This document shows positions 1 to 9,655 of a stretch of DNA of 64,000 nucleotides, in pieces; position 1 is the first letter of the stretch; each line of letters starts with the position of its first letter. This DNA is from Dokdonia sp. Hel_I_53 (GTDB lineage: Bacteria > Bacteroidota > Bacteroidia > Flavobacteriales > Flavobacteriaceae). A program made the position numbers and the translations under genes. The stretch is taken from NCBI RefSeq assembly GCF_007827465.1, contig NZ_VISL01000001.1, positions 873,001-937,000 of the forward strand, read 5' to 3'. Under the pieces are notes generated by a model. That model did no database searches and was not told the DNA's origin. It was given only the letters and a program-made list of their open reading frames with translations.

Positions 1-972
1 CTTAACGCTACCGATGGCTCATCTATTTCTACAGTATTAATCGTTATCGAACAGCCATTGTCATCTGTGATCGTAACGCTATAAGTCCCAGCAACAAGAC
101 TGATAAGGTCTTCATCTGTACTTGTAAATCCTGAAGGGCCACTCCACGAATAACTATAGCTTGGCATTCCGCCACTTACTGTTAAATCTATTGAGCCTGT
201 GCTTTCTCCTTTACAGAGAACAGCCGTCGGGTTAGCAATGGCACTTAACGCTACCGATGGCTCATCTATTTCTACAGTATTAATCGTTATCGAACAGCCA
301 TTGTCATCTGTGATCGTAACGCTATAAGTCCCAGCAACAAGACCGACAAGGTCTTCATCTGTACTTGTAAATCCTGAAGGGCCACTCCACGAATAACTAT
401 AGCTTGGCATTCCGCCACTTACTGTTAAATCTATTGAGCCTGTGCTTTCTCCTTTACAGAGAACAGCCGTCGGGTTAGCAATGGCACTTAACGCTACCGA
501 TGGCTCATCTATTTCTACAGTATTAATCGTTATCGAACAGCCATTGTCATCTGTGATCGTAACGCTATAAGTCCCAGCAACAAGACCGACAAGGTCTTCA
601 TCTGTGCTTGTAAATCCTGAAGGGCCGCTCCACGCATAGCTATAGCTTGGCATTCCGCCACTTACTGTTAAATCTATTGAGCCTGTGCTTTCTCCTTTAC
701 AGAGAATAGCCGTCGGGTTAGCGTTAGCACTTAGCGCTACCGATGGCTCATCTATTTCTATAGTATTAATCGTTATCGTACAGCCATTGTCATCTGTGAT
801 CGTAACGCTATAAGTCCCAGCAACAAGACCGACAAGGTCTTCATCTGTGCTTGTAAATCCTGAAGGGCCGCTCCACGCATAGCTATAGCTTGGCATTCCG
901 CCACTTACTGTTAAATCTATTGAGCCTGTGCTTTCTCCTTTACAGAGAATAGCCGTCGGGTTAGCGTTAGCA
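1..972 (-). repeat. Four near-identical 243-bp tandem repeats (81 codons each)
   Basis: The same sequence restarts at 1, 244, 487 and 730. A fifth, clearly diverged unit spans about 973-1215. The four units differ by only a few substitutions, while unit 5 shares mainly its protein pattern, so the tract looks recently amplified. The tract continues past the window edge. Confidence 0.95.
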
Positions 973-2642
973 CTTAGCGCTACCGATGGTTCTTGTACCG
1001 TAAACCTTTTCTTCTCTATACATCCTTTAGAGTCCGTAACAGTGATTTCATAAGTTACTGCATCTAAATTTGCGAGATCTTCATCAGTACTAGTAAATCC
1101 TGACGGTCCAATCCATTCATACGTGTAGGGGCCTACACCACCACTCACTGTTATATCTATACTTCCAGAGTTTGCTCCTGTACACACTCCATCTGATACA
1201 ACTCCTGATATCTCTAAGTTATCTAAAACAGTAACCGAAGTTTCTGTACTAAAACAATTAGTAAATTTATTTCTAACAGAAACCTTGTATTCGCCAGAAG
1301 GGACTGAAATAAATAAAGGACTAGATTGATAGCTTCTATCTACAAAAGGATCTTCACCATCTAGAGCATATTCATATTCATTTCCTAGAGGTGAGTTTAC
1401 CTGAATTGAGTATACAGTTCCCTCTTGGCAGATAGGCTCTGCGATAGGTGCTTCTGGAAGATCTACAAAATTAAGAGTGATCGTAGCACTATCAGAAATA
1501 TGACTATTAGGAGCAGGAAGGTTTACCTCGTAGTCAAAACTAACTGCACCTGCGTACCCTACAGGTGGGGAATATGTATAAGAACCACTACTATTGAAAT
1601 TTAAACTACCATTACCATTTGTACTTGGTGGGTCAAAAGAAAGCGAGTTTGGAATTAATGCATAGCTAGAATTCTCCGGAGCGGTATTTGAAAGATCAAT
1701 ATTACCCTCATACGGAGTGTTCAAACATCCGGTTTCCATACCATCTACAGCATACTGCTGTAATATAAAAAATTTACCGTCACCTGGATCTCTAGTAGCT
1801 GCAACAAAGTCGATTCTTGTAATTTTAGACCCTGTAGGTGCTATACTATTTAGATTAAAAAGAGCAATAGCAATATTTTGTCCATTCTCATTAGACCGAC
1901 CAGATACCCAATAATCTGTACCGTTATTTATAGGGGCTCTTTGCAATGTATCCCTATATCTATAATTATTTTGTGTTCTCACAAAAGTCTCTCCCAACTT
2001 TGTCACAGGGCCTCCTCCTATTGGTATTCCGTACATTTCAATATAATAACAATTATTACCTCCTCTTTCTGTTACAGCCAATATTCCTCCTGTATTTGAT
2101 GGCAACGCGGGATTAAAATCAAGGGATTGTTTTTGAGCTATTGCTGTAGGTGAAGCTGCTGCAGAAAATTGTCCACATACTGCCTCACCATTTCTAACTG
2201 AAGTAAAGTAATGGTTCAGATTTTTATCCTGAAAAGCTCTTAATGCAAAACTATTCCATTGTGTGGATGCTGGAGATCCAGCTACACCACCACTTTGACC
2301 AATGCGTAAGTTTCCATTTTCTAAAATACCATTATCGTTATGTCCTTGAGGCCCTAATCTTGTAAGCTCATAATCCGAAGGCGTTGCAAAGGTGTTGTAC
2401 ACCTCTCCATTTATTATAATTGAACTTATGGTTGCTGGTCTATTATTTTCTCCATTACTTACATCATTATTACCATTTGTGTCTTGTACATCAGACCACT
2501 GAAAAGTAACTCCAGAACGAATAGATGGAGATTGAGAAGGCGTTGTTTGACCACTAAGACAGAAAGTAAATAGTAGCAATAATGTCGATAAAAAACTTCT
2601 TTTAAAAGGTATTGAAGAAGAAGACTGTAAAAATAGTATCAT
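1..2642 (-). CDS. SprB-repeat secreted surface protein (N-terminal part, runs off window)
   Basis: The frame is open from an ATG at 2642 to the window edge (880 codons), so the C-terminus is missing. The N-terminus has a signal peptide with a Leu/Phe core ending near SGQ (about residue 33). Residues 35-330 are a non-repetitive secreted domain; near residues 330-400 comes a cadherin-like or Ig-like stretch (NGNGSLNFNSSGSYTYSPP). From about residue 476 onward come SprB-type repeats of 81 residues, with motifs such as SGSIDLTVSGG and YSVTITDDNGC. SprB repeats belong to gliding adhesins and other very large proteins exported by the type 9 secretion system, so a C-terminal sorting domain is expected beyond the edge. 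Role as adhesin or matrix protein is inferred. Confidence 0.85.
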   Translation of the reverse strand, partial: MILFLQSSSSIPFKRSFLSTLLLLFTFCLSGQTTPSQSPSIRSGVTFQWSDVQDTNGNNDVSNGENNRPATISSIIINGEVYNTFATPSDYELTRLGPQGHNDNGILENGNLRIGQSGGVAGSPASTQWNSFALRAFQDKNLNHYFTSVRNGEAVCGQFSAAASPTAIAQKQSLDFNPALPSNTGGILAVTERGGNNCYYIEMYGIPIGGGPVTKLGETFVRTQNNYRYRDTLQRAPINNGTDYWVSGRSNENGQNIAIALFNLNSIAPTGSKITRIDFVAATRDPGDGKFFILQQYAVDGMETGCLNTPYEGNIDLSNTAPENSSYALIPNSLSFDPPSTNGNGSLNFNSSGSYTYSPPVGYAGAVSFDYEVNLPAPNSHISDSATITLNFVDLPEAPIAEPICQEGTVYSIQVNSPLGNEYEYALDGEDPFVDRSYQSSPLFISVPSGEYKVSVRNKFTNCFSTETSVTVLDNLEISGVVSDGVCTGANSGSIDITVSGGVGPYTYEWIGPSGFTSTDEDLANLDAVTYEITVTDSKGCIEKKRFTVQEPSVALSANANPTAILCKGESTGSIDLTVSGGMPSYSYAWSGPSGFTSTDEDLVGLVAGTYSVTITDDNGCTITINTIEIDEPSVALSANANPTAILCKGESTGSIDLTVSGGMPSYSYAWSGPSGFTSTDEDLVGLVAGTYSVTITDDNGCSITINTVEIDEPSVALSAIANPTAVLCKGESTGSIDLTVSGGMPSYSYSWSGPSGFTSTDEDLVGLVAGTYSVTITDDNGCSITINTVEIDEPSVALSAIANPTAVLCKGESTGSIDLTVSGGMPSYSYSWSGPSGFTSTDEDLISLVAGTYSVTITDDNGCSITINTVEIDEPSVAL

Positions 2643-3180
2643 ATATTATTGATGTAACCGAAATTAGTTATAACAATGAACACAACAGGGCATATAACGC
2701 CTGTGTACACAGAATTACTGATGATTTTGATTCTTAAAACTTATTAGGAAATACTGCTATAATGAAGCGATTGTCGTTGCAGTATCAAAATTTGTAGTTG
2801 AGTAATTACCCCCATAATATACACGTCTAAAATTAATAAAATGAACTACTTTAAGGTTGTAGTTCTTGAACTATGTTTACTAAGTTGGGAGTGACAAATA
2901 TAGTTTTACATCCTTATGAGCTTTTAAATTATTCCAACTTTTAGACATTATACATTATAATACCGACCAACTACACAAATCGCTTCTGACATCATTACAT
3001 ATTCATTATCAATGTCTTAAAAAAATTAGTTTACAAGAGAATGCTTTCGCGAAAGCGTATTTAACAAATCAGATTGACCCTTATATCTGAGATAATAGCA
3101 TTAGGTCTCTGCAATTCTAATCAGCTAGAATTGCTTAATTCTTTCTAGTATCTTTGCAGCCCAAAGACCAATGAATTACT
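2643..3180. other. Divergent intergenic region upstream of the SprB-repeat gene and prfC
   Basis: I see no gene in this stretch. It holds one copy of the host palindrome (3043-3056). A TATCTTTG box at 3149-3156, about 25 bp before prfC, matches the Bacteroidota -7 consensus TAnnTTTG. A TTG at 3131 is a rather close candidate for the -33 element. Confidence 0.5.
3043..3056. repeat. Highly iterated palindrome GCTTTCGCGAAAGC (first copy)
   Basis: This perfect 14-bp palindrome, often flanked to 16-18 bp (CGCTTTCGCGAAAGCG), recurs at 6284, 7911, 13368, 15319, 17797, 21176, 24670, 29636, 32606, 49412, 52237 and 58620. Twelve-base cores occur at 12619 and 61507, and a near copy with one extra A at 53296. 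Within genes it is read in all frames, giving AFAKA, LSRKR or FRES. None occurs in 34.6-48.8 kb. Function unknown. Confidence 0.95.
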
Positions 3181-4773
3181 ATGAACGTTAAAAAGGAAAT
3201 CGCACGCCGTCGAACTTTTGGAATTGTTTCTCACCCTGATGCAGGTAAGACAACACTTACAGAAAAGCTACTGCTTTTTGGTGGAGCTATACAAGAGGCA
3301 GGTGCTGTTAAATCTAACAAGATTAAGAAAGGGGCGACTAGTGACTTTATGGAAATTGAGCGTCAGAGAGGAATTTCTGTTGCGACTTCTGTTCTAGCGT
3401 TTGAATATAATGGCATAAAAATTAATATTCTTGATACTCCTGGTCACAAAGATTTTGCCGAAGATACCTTTAGAACACTAACAGCGGTTGATAGTGTAAT
3501 TGTAGTGATTGACGTTGCAAAAGGTGTTGAGGAACAAACAGAAAAATTAGTAGAAGTATGTCGCATGCGAAACATACCGATGATTGTCTTTGTAAATAAG
3601 CTTGACCGTGAGGGTAAAGATGCTTTTGAATTGCTTGATGAGATTGAAGAAAAATTACACCTTAAAGTAACGCCGCTTAGTTTCCCTATCGGTATGGGTT
3701 ATGATTTCAAGGGAATTTACAATATTTGGGAAAAGAATGTAAATATTTTTAGTGGTGATAGCCGTAAAAATATAGAAGAAACCGTAGAGATTTCTGATCT
3801 ATCAGATTCCGTTCTTGATGAACTTGTAGGTGATAAAGCAGCTGATACTCTGAGAGAAGAAGTAGAACTTGTGCAAGGTGTCTACCCAGCTTTTGATAAT
3901 CAAGCTTATCTCGATGGTAAGCTACAGCCTGTGTTTTTTGGTTCTGCTCTTAATAATTTTGGGGTTCGTGAATTGTTAGATTGCTTCGTAAAGATTGCTC
4001 CAACACCAAGACCTAAAAAGAGTGAGGAGCGCCTTGTTCATCCAGATGAAAAGGACTTCTCAGGTTTTGTTTTTAAGATCCACGCAAATATGGATCCTAA
4101 GCATAGAGACCGTCTTGCGTTTATTAAAATTGTATCAGGAGTTTTTGAGCGTAACAAGCCGTACCTGCATGTACGTAACAAGAAGAATTTAAAATTCTCA
4201 AGCCCTAATGCATTCTTTGCAGAGCGTAAAGAAATTGTAGATATCTCATATCCAGGAGATATTGTGGGATTACATGATACAGGAAACTTCAAAATAGGAG
4301 ATACACTCACTTCTGGCGAAGAATTACATTACAAAGGGATACCAGCATTCTCTCCAGAGCATTTTAGATATATTAATAACGCAGACCCTATGAAGTCTAA
4401 GCAGCTGGCAAAAGGTATTGATCAGCTTATGGATGAAGGGGTAGCTCAATTATTTACACTAGAACTTAATGGTCGTAAAGTGATAGGTACTGTGGGAGCA
4501 TTACAATATGAAGTCATACAATATAGACTAGAACATGAATATGGTGCAAAATGTACTTACGAACCATTATCTGTAACAAAAGCATGTTGGGTAGAGCCTG
4601 AAGACCCTAAGAGCGAAGAATTTAAAGAGTTCTTAAGGGTTAAACAACGCTTTATGGCAAAGGATAAACGTGGTCAACTCGTATTTCTAGCAGATTCACC
4701 TTTTACATTGCAGATGACACAACAAAAGTACCCGTCTATCAAGATGCATTTTGTGAGTGAGTTTAAAGATTAA
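3181..4773 (+). CDS. prfC: Peptide chain release factor 3 (GTPase RF3)
   Basis: RF3 is a cytoplasmic translational GTPase that recycles RF1/RF2 from the ribosome after peptide release. The 530-residue length is normal for the family. GTPase motifs are all visible: G1 SHPDAGKTT at residues 17-25, the switch region with QRGISV near 62-67, G3 DTPGH at 85-89 and G4 NKLD at 139-142. The domain II/III sequence continues to the C-terminus with no break. The ATG lies 25 bp after a TATCTTTG box. It is transcribed alone and followed by a strong hairpin terminator. Confidence 0.97.
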   Translation: MNVKKEIARRRTFGIVSHPDAGKTTLTEKLLLFGGAIQEAGAVKSNKIKKGATSDFMEIERQRGISVATSVLAFEYNGIKINILDTPGHKDFAEDTFRTLTAVDSVIVVIDVAKGVEEQTEKLVEVCRMRNIPMIVFVNKLDREGKDAFELLDEIEEKLHLKVTPLSFPIGMGYDFKGIYNIWEKNVNIFSGDSRKNIEETVEISDLSDSVLDELVGDKAADTLREEVELVQGVYPAFDNQAYLDGKLQPVFFGSALNNFGVRELLDCFVKIAPTPRPKKSEERLVHPDEKDFSGFVFKIHANMDPKHRDRLAFIKIVSGVFERNKPYLHVRNKKNLKFSSPNAFFAERKEIVDISYPGDIVGLHDTGNFKIGDTLTSGEELHYKGIPAFSPEHFRYINNADPMKSKQLAKGIDQLMDEGVAQLFTLELNGRKVIGTVGALQYEVIQYRLEHEYGAKCTYEPLSVTKACWVEPEDPKSEEFKEFLRVKQRFMAKDKRGQLVFLADSPFTLQMTQQKYPSIKMHFVSEFKD

Positions 4774-4797
4774 TTCGCTGCGAGATTATTCATAAAA

Positions 4798-4818
4798 AAA
4801 GCGCCTCTCTGGCGCTTT
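4798..4818 (+). terminator. Rho-independent terminator after prfC
   Basis: GCGCC (4801-4805) pairs with GGCGC (4811-4815) across a 5-base loop. An A-run before and a T-rich tract after extend the stem and give the release signal. Confidence 0.85.
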
Positions 4819-5067
4819 CTTATTTGGCTAATTCAATTATTTGTGAAACAATCGAATTTTTCTGGTCCCTACGCCCAGTCTGTACCTTTGCTTAAATCAT
4901 ACACAACCTTTCCTTTTATGATTAATCAGGTAATTAGATACAAAAAGCATTCCGCTGTGATTGTTTTAATGTCTGATTTTTAATTCATTACAAAAAATAT
5001 GTGCGTTATTGCTCATTAGTTTTTGAGAATAATGTTTTAGATTGAAATTGATGATCAACGTTTTCAA

Positions 5068-6372
5068 CTAATTAGAAATAAGATAATTACCAATACCACA
5101 AGAAAGACAATGATTGGGATCACAGTATTGTGTTTTTAATTCAATAAGCGACTGACTGTCTTGAGCGTGATCTGCTTTATTACCAAGCGTTTGGAATTTC
5201 TGAATAATGGTATTCTTCTCGGGCTTAATATTTTGAATGAATTTCAAAATAAGCTCATGCTCATCACGACCTTGATGTTTTGCATACTGAAAGCGTAAAG
5301 GTAAAATAGTATTTATGATGAGCAAATCAATAAAAGATTTGCTCAATTTCTTACTTCGCTTTTTTTGTGACTTTCCAAAATTAAAATGTGTATCCCAATA
5401 CGGAGAGGCCTGTATTTCGAAGAGTTTATAAATCTGTTCAAGGGTTTCTGCCGTCATCACTAATTGAAATAATTGCGGTTGTTTATGATACAACTGAGCA
5501 ATTTGAGCTAATCGAATGGTTGGAAAATTTGCTGGACGTAATCCGTAGAATTGAAGTGGTAATGTCAGTTCTTTAGAAAGACTAAACTTCTGCTTCAAGT
5601 AGTCAAACTCGGCTTGTAGTTGCAATGGGTAAGAATCTATAGTTTCTTGAGGCAATAATTCTCCCATTCCCATGAATAATGCCTCTAGCCGAAAAGGCTC
5701 TTGTGCATTTTTACGTACGATACTATAATCTATCTGCTGTGCCAGTGACTCAAATGCTGCTGCATTTACTTTTGTACCAAAACTGCGCATCAACTGTATA
5801 AACAAAACAGCCTCCCAATCGCCATTTGACATTTTGAGAACTTGTTCTATTACTGTAGTTTTTCTATCAAGTCGTTCAAAATATAAACGTTCTAACCAAC
5901 TATCAACTACACGAGATGGTATTGTCGCAAAATCATTCTCGCAATTAATCCATTTTTGGGACTGATTTGCAAACAATTCTTTATAATTCTGTAGTGCGTC
6001 TTGAGAAACATACTCTTGCAAATTAAGTGTAGGAATTGGTGTCTTATCTTTTCTATAAATGTCAATATCATGCTCCCAGACCACATGTAAGATAACGTTA
6101 TCATAAGATGGGTCATTCTCGTGACCATGTGCATACCAATCTGAAGACTTAAGGTGAATCTCTACATTACCTGCCCATTTTTGAGCGCCTATTTGTAGGC
6201 TTGCATTAAAAAAGTCTGGACCCGCTAGATTATTGTGTTGACCGACAGAGACTAAATGAATAGACTCATTTGAGGTAGTTTTTGCTTTCGCGAAAGCGAA
6301 CTTTTTATACTTCCATAAATAGTGTAAAAAATCTTCTTTCATAAATAGTTCAGAGACAGATTGATCACTCAA
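5068..6372 (-). CDS. DUF2851 family protein
   Basis: This 434-residue cytoplasmic protein is recognisable as the Bacteroidota DUF2851 family by its N-terminal half (LAGPDFFNASLQIG, GNVEIHLKSSDWYAHGHE). The biochemical role is unknown. The C-terminus carries a cysteine cluster, CDPNHCLSCGIG, that could bind a metal. An internal start at MKEDFLHYLWKYKKF (residue 11) is as plausible as the first ATG. A host palindrome at 6284-6297 is read as FAFAKAK near residue 27, probably a local insertion within the N-terminal region. The gene is separated from the upstream minus-strand gene by a terminator hairpin. Confidence 0.8.
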   Translation of the reverse strand: MSDQSVSELFMKEDFLHYLWKYKKFAFAKAKTTSNESIHLVSVGQHNNLAGPDFFNASLQIGAQKWAGNVEIHLKSSDWYAHGHENDPSYDNVILHVVWEHDIDIYRKDKTPIPTLNLQEYVSQDALQNYKELFANQSQKWINCENDFATIPSRVVDSWLERLYFERLDRKTTVIEQVLKMSNGDWEAVLFIQLMRSFGTKVNAAAFESLAQQIDYSIVRKNAQEPFRLEALFMGMGELLPQETIDSYPLQLQAEFDYLKQKFSLSKELTLPLQFYGLRPANFPTIRLAQIAQLYHKQPQLFQLVMTAETLEQIYKLFEIQASPYWDTHFNFGKSQKKRSKKLSKSFIDLLIINTILPLRFQYAKHQGRDEHELILKFIQNIKPEKNTIIQKFQTLGNKADHAQDSQSLIELKTQYCDPNHCLSCGIGNYLISN

Positions 6373-6413
6373 GATACTTATTTTGAGTAAATCAACTAAT
6401 TATAGTCACAAAA

Positions 6414-6437
6414 AAAAGCGCAAATACATGCGCTTTT
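6414..6437 (-). terminator. Hairpin terminator, usable in both directions
   Basis: AAAAGCGCA (6414-6422) pairs perfectly with TGCGCTTTT (6429-6437) around a 6-base loop. It closes the CBS-domain gene on the minus strand. Confidence 0.85.
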
Positions 6438-6459
6438 CTAAACTATAGATTATCATTGT

Positions 6460-7833
6460 TTAGATCGCTCCTATCATGTCATACTTTGTGATGATATGAT
6501 GTTTTCCATCTCCAAGGTCTATTAGAACTGCATCAGTATCGTTAGAAATAAGTTTTGTCACTTCAGCGATAGGAGTGTCTTTTTTCACTACTGGGTAAGG
6601 TTTACCCATAACCTCTTTTATAGGTGATTTTTCTATATCCTTATTTTCGGCAAAAGCTTTTAGTAGATCGGCTTCGTCTACAGAACCTACAAATCCTTTG
6701 GCATCTTCTACTGGAATCTGTGAGATTTTAAACTTACGCATACGTCTTATAGCGTGAGAAACTAACTCCTCTGTTTTTACCGTAATAAGTGGCTTGTCAA
6801 TGTGCTCTTGGATAAGATCTATTGCTTTGTGTATCTCTTTTTCTAGAAAACCTTGCTCTTTCATCCAGTCGTCATTAAACATCTTACCAACGTAACGACT
6901 ACCATGATCGTGAAACAAAACCACAACAACATCATCTGGACCAAATTTACCTTCTGCATTAAGCTGCAATAACCCTTTAATAGCAGACCCAGCCGAATTT
7001 CCAAGGAACATACCTTCTTCCTTTGCTAGTCTTCTGGTATATACCGCAGCATCTTTGTCTGTCACTTTTGTGAATCCATCTATGATAGAAAAATCTACGT
7101 TTTTAGGTAGGATGTCCTCCCCTATTCCTTCAGTGATGTAGGAGTAGATTTCATTGTCATCAAAAACGCCTGTTTCATGGTATTTTTTAAATACTGAACC
7201 GTAAGTATCCACTCCCCAAATTTTGACATTTGGGTTTTGTTCCTTTAAATATTTTCCAACACCACTTATAGTTCCTCCAGTACCCACACCTACTACAAAG
7301 TGAGTAACTTTACCATCTGTTTGTTCCCAGATTTCTGGACCTGTACTTTGGTAATGTGCTTTTGCATTACTAGGGTTATCATATTGATTAACGTACCAAC
7401 TATTAGGCGTTTCCTTTGCTAGACGCGCAGAGGTAGAGTAATAAGACCTTGGGTCATCTGGATCAACATCTGTAGGACATACTATTACTTCACTTCCTAC
7501 AGCTCGTAAAATGTCCATTTTTTCTTTAGACTGCTTATCTGAAATGACACACACCATTTTGTAGCCTTTGATAATTGCGGCAAGTGCAAGTCCCATACCT
7601 GTATTACCTGAAGTTCCTTCTATAATAGTTCCTCCCGGTTGCAAGCGACCATCTGCCTCGGCGTCTTCTATCATCTGCAGTGCCATTCGATCCTTTACAG
7701 AGTTACCCGGATTAAAAGTTTCATATTTTGCTAAGACAAGTGCTGGTACATCTTTTACCAGAGCATTCATCTTAACCATAGGTGTGTTTCCTATAGTTCC
7801 TAATATATTTTCGGCGTATTGCATAGTCTTCAT
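6460..7833 (-). CDS. Cystathionine beta-synthase/cysteine synthase family enzyme with C-terminal CBS pair
   Basis: A fold-type II PLP enzyme is followed by a regulatory CBS-domain pair (about 457 residues from my start). The N-terminal part has IGNTPMVKMNAL, the PLP-lysine region PGNSVKDRMAL, the substrate loop EGTSGNTGMGLA and the phosphate-binding GVGTGGTISG. The C-terminal 120 residues hold two CBS repeats, which in this family often bind adenosyl ligands. It should condense serine or O-acetylserine with a thiol; sequence alone does not separate cystathionine beta-synthase from cysteine synthase. The frame extends upstream to 7926, but those residues come from spacer with a host palindrome (LSRKR). 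A TATCTTTG promoter box (7844-7851) lies just before 7833, so 7833, or 7824, is the likely start. Confidence 0.88.
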   Translation of the reverse strand: MKTMQYAENILGTIGNTPMVKMNALVKDVPALVLAKYETFNPGNSVKDRMALQMIEDAEADGRLQPGGTIIEGTSGNTGMGLALAAIIKGYKMVCVISDKQSKEKMDILRAVGSEVIVCPTDVDPDDPRSYYSTSARLAKETPNSWYVNQYDNPSNAKAHYQSTGPEIWEQTDGKVTHFVVGVGTGGTISGVGKYLKEQNPNVKIWGVDTYGSVFKKYHETGVFDDNEIYSYITEGIGEDILPKNVDFSIIDGFTKVTDKDAAVYTRRLAKEEGMFLGNSAGSAIKGLLQLNAEGKFGPDDVVVVLFHDHGSRYVGKMFNDDWMKEQGFLEKEIHKAIDLIQEHIDKPLITVKTEELVSHAIRRMRKFKISQIPVEDAKGFVGSVDEADLLKAFAENKDIEKSPIKEVMGKPYPVVKKDTPIAEVTKLISNDTDAVLIDLGDGKHHIITKYDMIGAI

Positions 7834-8045
7834 TTTGAGGTTGCAAAGATACTTTTTACAAGGCAAACCGCGATGGCTAGGCGTTACTAAATTATGAGTA
7901 AGGTAAGTACGCTTTCGCGAAAGCATAACTAAAAAATTTAAATTTATAATTCTATACTAACTCTTATAGGCAAGCTTAATTGGACCTTTGAATGGCAGTT
8001 GAGCAATGATATATATTTCCTTATTTTTGAGGGAGAACAAAACTT

Positions 8046-9242
8046 ATGGATACCCACTCACCATTTACCAAAGAAATGTTGCTTCCTCAAGAGGAGCGCC
8101 TTGAAGTTGACAAAAAAAGAGGAGAATTACTTATAGGTATCCCTAAAGAGACACACTTTCAAGAGAGACGCATTTGTCTTACCCCTGACGCAGTAGGAGC
8201 CTTAACGGCAAATGGTCACCGGGTTATCATAGAATCTAAAGCTGGCAAAGGAGCAAGATATACAGATAAAGATTACTCTGAAGCAGGTGCCGAAATTACA
8301 AATGATACCGAAAAAGTGTTTTCCTGCCCGATGATTCTTAAAGTGGAGCCGCCTTCTCTAGAGGAGATTGAGATGATTAACCCACAAACAGTACTCATCT
8401 CTGCCCTACAAATTAAAACGCAAAAGAAATCTTATTTTGAAAAGTTAGCTAGCAAGCGTATTACCGCACTCGCTTTTGAGTTTATTAGAGATGAAGATGG
8501 TACATATCCAGCAGTACGCACGCTATCTGAAATTGCAGGTACTGCTGCAATACAAATTGCTTCAGAGATAATGTCCAGCAAAGAAACTGGGACGGGTATG
8601 CTTTTCGGCAATATAAGTGGTGTACCACCCGCAGAAGTGGTAATTATAGGCGCAGGAACTGTGGGCGAATTTGCCGCTCGATCTGCCATAGGCCTCGGGG
8701 CAAATGTAAAGGTTTTTGATAACTCAATAACAAAATTACGTTGTATACAAACTAATGTAGGTAGACCATTATATACTTCTACTTTGCAGCCTAAAAATCT
8801 TGTCAAAGCTCTCAAACGTTGTGATGTGGTAATTGGCTGTGTGCGTGGTGCAAATAGAGCACCAGTAATCGTTACAGATCAAATGGTTCAAGGCATGAAA
8901 AATGGTGCTGTTGTTATAGATGTAAGTATTGACATGGGTGGTTGCTTTGAAACCTCAGACGTAACGACTCACGATAATCCAACATTTAAAAAGCACCGAG
9001 TAACACACTATTGTGTACCTAATATTCCTGCCCGGTTTGCTCGTACGGCATCCATTTCTTTGAGTAATATATTTACCCCGTATTTGCTAGATATTGCAGA
9101 GGAAGGTGGTATTGAAAATAAGCTACGCTTTGACCGCGGATTAAAAAATGGGTTGTACTTTTACCACGGTATTTTAACCAAAAAATCGGTAGCAGATTGG
9201 TTTGACCTTTCCTATCGTGACATCAACCTTTTGATTTTCTAA
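8046..9242 (+). CDS. ald: Alanine dehydrogenase
   Basis: A 398-residue NAD-dependent enzyme interconverting L-alanine and pyruvate plus ammonia. The N-terminal catalytic domain shows IGIPKETHFQERRICLTP, typical of alanine dehydrogenase and transhydrogenase alpha chains. The NAD site is GAGTVGEFAARSAIGLGA near residues 202-219. The late conserved segment VIDVSIDMGGCFETS is also present. The extra 25 N-terminal residues before the core are usual in flavobacterial members. A small anchored protein gene follows 6 bp downstream, probably co-transcribed. Confidence 0.9.
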   Translation: MDTHSPFTKEMLLPQEERLEVDKKRGELLIGIPKETHFQERRICLTPDAVGALTANGHRVIIESKAGKGARYTDKDYSEAGAEITNDTEKVFSCPMILKVEPPSLEEIEMINPQTVLISALQIKTQKKSYFEKLASKRITALAFEFIRDEDGTYPAVRTLSEIAGTAAIQIASEIMSSKETGTGMLFGNISGVPPAEVVIIGAGTVGEFAARSAIGLGANVKVFDNSITKLRCIQTNVGRPLYTSTLQPKNLVKALKRCDVVIGCVRGANRAPVIVTDQMVQGMKNGAVVIDVSIDMGGCFETSDVTTHDNPTFKKHRVTHYCVPNIPARFARTASISLSNIFTPYLLDIAEEGGIENKLRFDRGLKNGLYFYHGILTKKSVADWFDLSYRDINLLIF

Positions 9243-9248
9243 ACTGGC

Positions 9249-9626
9249 ATGCATCTTCTCAAACGTATCGCTTTTTACCTAGGCGGTTTTTCTATAGGTT
9301 TAATCTTATTAGCCTTCTTTTTTAGTGGTAAAAAAACCAGTTGTGCTTATTTTCCAGAAGCTCGTGTGCTCAAACAATTGCGAGCAAAACCTTATACTAT
9401 GACACAAGATGTCACTTCTTCACTAACTACGCTACAACTAGATACCGTGACCATTAATCGCATGTTGAAGGTGGGTGATGTAGACTTTGGTGAGAGTGAG
9501 ACCCGTCGTGAGCCTTGTGGCCATTATGTTATTTATGGGGACTCCCCAGAAGGTACCACTCTTAAAATGGAGTTAGAAAACTGCCTAGAAGAAGTGCAAA
9601 TTATTTCTTTGAATACAGCAGATTAA
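9249..9626 (+). CDS. Small membrane-anchored conserved protein
   Basis: This is a 125-residue protein with one N-terminal membrane segment (about residues 7-26, YLGGFSIGLILLAFFF) followed by a soluble domain with Cys32 and two further cysteines (EPCGHY, LENCLEE). I recall similar small proteins next to ald in flavobacteria, but I cannot name a function. It starts 6 bp after ald, so it is probably translated from the same mRNA. Confidence 0.6.
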   Translation: MHLLKRIAFYLGGFSIGLILLAFFFSGKKTSCAYFPEARVLKQLRAKPYTMTQDVTSSLTTLQLDTVTINRMLKVGDVDFGESETRREPCGHYVIYGDSPEGTTLKMELENCLEEVQIISLNTAD

Positions 9627-9655
9627 ACCTCCTTAAACAATACAATTCTTTTAAA

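Noticed and set aside
4869-4928. Short minus-strand frame ending KGKVVYDLSKGTDWA, like an amidohydrolase C-terminus
   Set aside because: Only about 18 codons after a stop; too short to support a pseudogene call.
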